DNA of 60,016 nt, from contig CAMCYB010000006.1 in assembly GCA_945883615.1 (NCBI GenBank), forward strand, positions 1-60,016, read 5' to 3'. The position numbers were made by a program, and so were the translations under genes. The notes beneath the pieces were generated by a model. The model was given only the letters and a program-made list of their open reading frames with translations. It was not told the origin of the DNA and ran no database searches. Numbering within the stretch: the first letter of the stretch is position 1; every line of letters begins with the position of its first letter. Of this stretch, positions 58,142-60,016 are shown piece after piece. The DNA comes from Bordetella parapertussis (GTDB lineage Bacteria > Pseudomonadota > Gammaproteobacteria > Burkholderiales > Burkholderiaceae_B).

Positions 58142-59019
58142 ATCGTCGCAAAACCTTTTTTGCTGGCTTGGGTTGGCTGAGTTTAAATTTACTGGCAACC
58201 CAAGCAAGTTGGGCCAGCCCTTCATCTTTACTGGCTGCCTCTTCACTGACTGCACAAGCCCTTAAACAACTCAACCAAGCGGTGCCGGGTGGTGTAGCCA
58301 TCGTGCCTCTTGGTCAAGCTGCTGTGCAACCCCGTGTAGCGTTTAAAGACGCAGAAGTTTTAGTCATGGCATACAAAAATCAATGGTATGCCATTGTGGG
58401 GTTGTCGCTTGATACCCAACCCGGTTCATATCAGTTATCTTTTATCAGCCAACCAACTGAGTTAGCTGGGTCATTTAATGTACGTGACAAAACGTACCCC
58501 TCTCAACACATTACGCTAAAAAATAAACGTCAAGTAAACCCTGACCCCGTTGACTTAGCTCGCATTAAAAAAGAACTCGTATTACAAAATAATGCGTACG
58601 CCATTTTTTCAAATAACAGCCCCTCAAATATTTTATTTGATCCTCCCGTTAAAGGGCGGCTCTCAAGTCCCTTTGGTTTGAAACGTTTTTTTAATGGTGA
58701 ACCGCGTAACCCACACTCAGGTCTAGATTTTGCGGTACCGACGGGCACACCCGTTCGAACGCCTGCGTCGGGTCGCATTATATTAGTGGGTGATTATTTT
58801 TTTAATGGCAAAACCGTTTTTATTGACCATGGTTCGGGCTTAATCAGTATGTTTTGTCATTTATCAAGCATAGACCGACAAGAGGGTGATAATGTCAATC
58901 GTCACGATTTAATTGCTAAAGTGGGATCTACCGGGCGTTCAACTGGCCCGCATTTGCATTGGAATGTAAGCTTAAACAATGCCAGAGTAGACCCAGCTAT
59001 ATTTTTGACTTCTAAATGA
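58102..59019 (+). CDS. M23-family peptidoglycan metallopeptidase
   Basis: This 305-residue exported protein starts at ATG 58102 (AGG just ahead; an in-frame TTG at 58087 is less likely). A signal peptide with a twin-Arg-like N region (MSRRPD...NRRKTFF) ends near SWA (about 38). The LytM/M23 domain has HSGLDF (about 204-209) and HLHW (about 283-286) zinc ligands, all intact. It probably hydrolyses cell-wall cross-links or activates amidases. It overlaps dsbB by 40 bases. Confidence 0.9.
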   Translation: MSRRPDAIPSIVLNRRKTFFAGLGWLSLNLLATQASWASPSSLLAASSLTAQALKQLNQAVPGGVAIVPLGQAAVQPRVAFKDAEVLVMAYKNQWYAIVGLSLDTQPGSYQLSFISQPTELAGSFNVRDKTYPSQHITLKNKRQVNPDPVDLARIKKELVLQNNAYAIFSNNSPSNILFDPPVKGRLSSPFGLKRFFNGEPRNPHSGLDFAVPTGTPVRTPASGRIILVGDYFFNGKTVFIDHGSGLISMFCHLSSIDRQEGDNVNRHDLIAKVGSTGRSTGPHLHWNVSLNNARVDPAIFLTSK

Positions 59020-59043
59020 GTTTAAATATCGGAGGTCATGAAA

Positions 59044-59193
59044 ATGCAGACAATAAAACCAAAAAGCGATCATGACGCATGGCACAATTTATCAACGGAT
59101 GCCGTTCTTAAAAAGTTGCAAACGAATGCCACAGGGTTAAGCGAAGCCGAAGTCGACTCACGACTTGCCTCTTTTGGGGCAAAGCACAAATAG
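59044..59193 (+). pseudogene. 5' fragment of a P-type cation ATPase gene
   Basis: GGAGG is 8 bases ahead of ATG 59044. The 49-codon frame WHNLSTDAVLKKLQTNATG, LSEAEVDSRLASFGAKHK matches the N-terminal actuator-leading helix of Ca/Mg-type P-type ATPases, then stops at TAG 59191. No other ATPase motif (for example DKTGT) follows in any frame to the window end, so about 850 codons are missing. Confidence 0.7.
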
Positions 59194-59587
59194 CAATGGT
59201 TGTCATCAGCCATTTGCTCGCGCCTAAAGCCACAATCTAAACCAACAACTCGTTAATCTTGTTGATTTTAAAGTCTGAGGTAACGCTGAGGGAATGGGTG
59301 GGGTACTGTTCTGGGATTATACTAATGAGTATAGCAGTGCTCTGCCAGCTTAGAGCAAGGCTGCACAATCGCTGACGCACTTAAATATTTTTTTGGGTGC
59401 AATAAATTTATACGGACATGACTAACTAACAAATTCCTCTACATGCACTCACGGAAATAATGCGTTTCAACATGAATCGAATCAGTTAGTTTCAACTGTA
59501 AGATACTCATCTTGGAAAGCTAACACAAAGCGGCGCTTAAACAGTACATGTTGCGAAATAGTTTGCAATATTGCTTTTATCGAGCGC
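59194..59587. other. Gene-free decayed region
   Basis: I see no gene in these 394 bases. Short frames occur, none with recognisable motifs. The sequence lies between a truncated ATPase gene and a truncated DM13 gene and may be left from deletion or lost insertion sequences; the stretch GGGAATGGGTGGGGTACTG near 59290 looks like transposon-end sequence, but I cannot assign it. Confidence 0.4.
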
Positions 59588-59862
59588 TCACTGTAAATCA
59601 GCTGACCCTATGTACTCCTTAAACTGCTTACACCATATCAATATGCTTTTAACATCATCTGGATTTTGTGTGTTTAAAAGATAGAATGCTGCACCATTGG
59701 GCTTTTTAATCCGACTAACCTCAATTTGTTGAGCGTCAAATTCTTCATTGTCTTTGATGGAAGCATTACTGCTGATATAGATATGATAGTCTGGCCCAGG
59801 ACTTGATCTAAAGTCTTCGCTTGATTGTAAAAATAATTTATCGCCCCCTCTGTCACAATAGT
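59588..59862 (-). pseudogene. DM13-domain protein, truncated by the IS3 element
   Basis: Reading the minus strand from 59860 gives 90 codons ending at TGA (59590-59588), with no start inside. The peptide has the DM13 features LFLQSSEDFRSSPGPDYHIY, SSNASIKDNEEFDAQQIEV and SIL-IWCKQFKEYIGSADL, including the conserved Cys of the domain. The frame meets the presumed IS left end at 59863, so the N-terminal portion, including any signal peptide, is displaced or lost. Confidence 0.75.
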
Positions 59863-60016
59863 TGTCCGGTCTTTTAATTTCTTTTCTTAATCTTTTGGGG
59901 CGGTTGGAGTGAAGTTGCTATGCCAACCTACAGCACTGAATTTAAAGACAACATCGTTCGTAAAATGATGCCCCCTAATAGCCAAAGCGTTGAGCAGATT
60001 TGCAAAGAAGTAGGCT
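59863..60016 (+). mobile_element. 5' end of an IS3-family insertion sequence (continues beyond the window)
   Basis: The left end begins with TGTCCGGTCTTTTAA, which matches the terminal repeat at bases 129-115 of the other copy in 11 of 15 positions. It is followed by a leader and the orfA start. It is in the same orientation as the element at the left edge of the window and inserted in the DM13 gene. Confidence 0.6.
59920..60016 (+). CDS. IS3-family transposase OrfA, N-terminal part (partial)
   Basis: ATG 59920, with GGAG about 11 bases upstream, opens MPTYSTEFKDNIVRKMMPP then SQSVEQICKEVG. The pattern (YS-x-EFK, then a helix-turn-helix) is that of IS3-type OrfA, the DNA-binding subunit, usually fused to OrfB by -1 frameshifting. 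The gene continues past the window end. Confidence 0.7.
   Translation, partial: MPTYSTEFKDNIVRKMMPPNSQSVEQICKEVG

Noticed and set aside
59674..59856. 60-residue minus-strand protein
   Set aside because: It is in a different frame from the DM13 reading and shows no motif; the DM13 frame explains the same bases better.
1..60016. A 60-kb composite transposon
   Set aside because: The inner genes are core chromosome genes in conserved order, and both IS copies are incomplete in view; nothing indicates joint mobility.

Overview
The window is a stretch of Gram-negative, betaproteobacterial chromosome, most likely order Burkholderiales and close to Alcaligenaceae. The support is gene order: the sigma-E block running through mucD into lepA-lepB-rnc-era-recO; a complete fatty-acid block rpmF-plsX-fabH-fabD-fabG-acpP-fabF; a trpB-trpA-accD operon; rluC and a HAD phosphatase divergent from rne; and the fdxA / ferredoxin-NADP reductase / stand-alone RnfB-like / nth run. 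Base composition is moderate for that order. The genetic code is standard (TGG encodes Trp; TAA, TAG and TGA all end genes). No rRNA, tRNA, CRISPR or prophage was seen. Both ends lie in IS3-family sequence: the 3' end of an orfB at bases 1-129 and the 5' end of an orfA from 59863, in the same orientation.

Layout. 400-6113: an NlpC/P60 lipoprotein, a DUF2325 protein with a good Fur box, CysB, LptF divergent from PepA, and a Bax-inhibitor-1-like membrane protein. 6148-15354 (minus): recO, era, rnc, lepB, lepA, mucD, rseB, rseA, rpoE and a small membrane protein, that is ribosome biogenesis, secretion and envelope stress. 15478-22005 (minus): fatty-acid and phospholipid initiation genes with rpmF and yceD. 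22063-26176: an RsmI-like methyltransferase, MsrQ/MsrP (periplasmic Met-sulfoxide repair), phosphoglycolate phosphatase, RluC. 26177-29586: rne with a structured leader and a bidirectional terminator. 29624-36563 (minus): accD, trpA, trpB, relA, a RidA-family protein, pncB. 36683-41570 (plus): ferredoxin, FNR, RnfB-like protein, endonuclease III, malate synthase G.

The accessory part starts near 41700. A sulfur module (exported rhodanese, a YeeE/YedE thiosulfate-type transporter split by one in-frame TGA, a small membrane protein) is followed by an SbtB-like PII protein and an SbtA-like bicarbonate permease. Between these two sits an oppositely oriented chorismate-lyase-like gene whose signal-peptide portion is cut off by an in-frame TAG. 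Next comes the most interesting part, 46316-51789, a compact photobiology island: DUF2256, a DASH-type cryptochrome, an iron-sulfur photolyase keeping all four cluster cysteines (C350/C438/C441/C454), and DUF2237 on the plus strand, facing a tightly overlapped minus-strand operon of GTP cyclohydrolase I (folE), a short BLUF blue-light sensor, and pterin-4a-carbinolamine dehydratase. A run of twelve perfect 9-bp repeats lies just upstream of DUF2237. A plausible reading is light-responsive DNA repair together with pterin supply and its sensor.

52021-59019 holds small stress and metabolic genes (GNAT, DUF1330, pirin, exported Gly-rich protein, old yellow enzyme, YajQ, MOSC protein, DUF5993-DsbB, M23 peptidase). 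The last kilobase is decayed: a 5' fragment of a P-type ATPase, about 400 bp with no gene, and a DM13-domain gene cut by the IS3 element. Several intergenic spacers carry short tandem repeats (7, 9, 13 and about 19 bp), a recurring trait of this genome segment.
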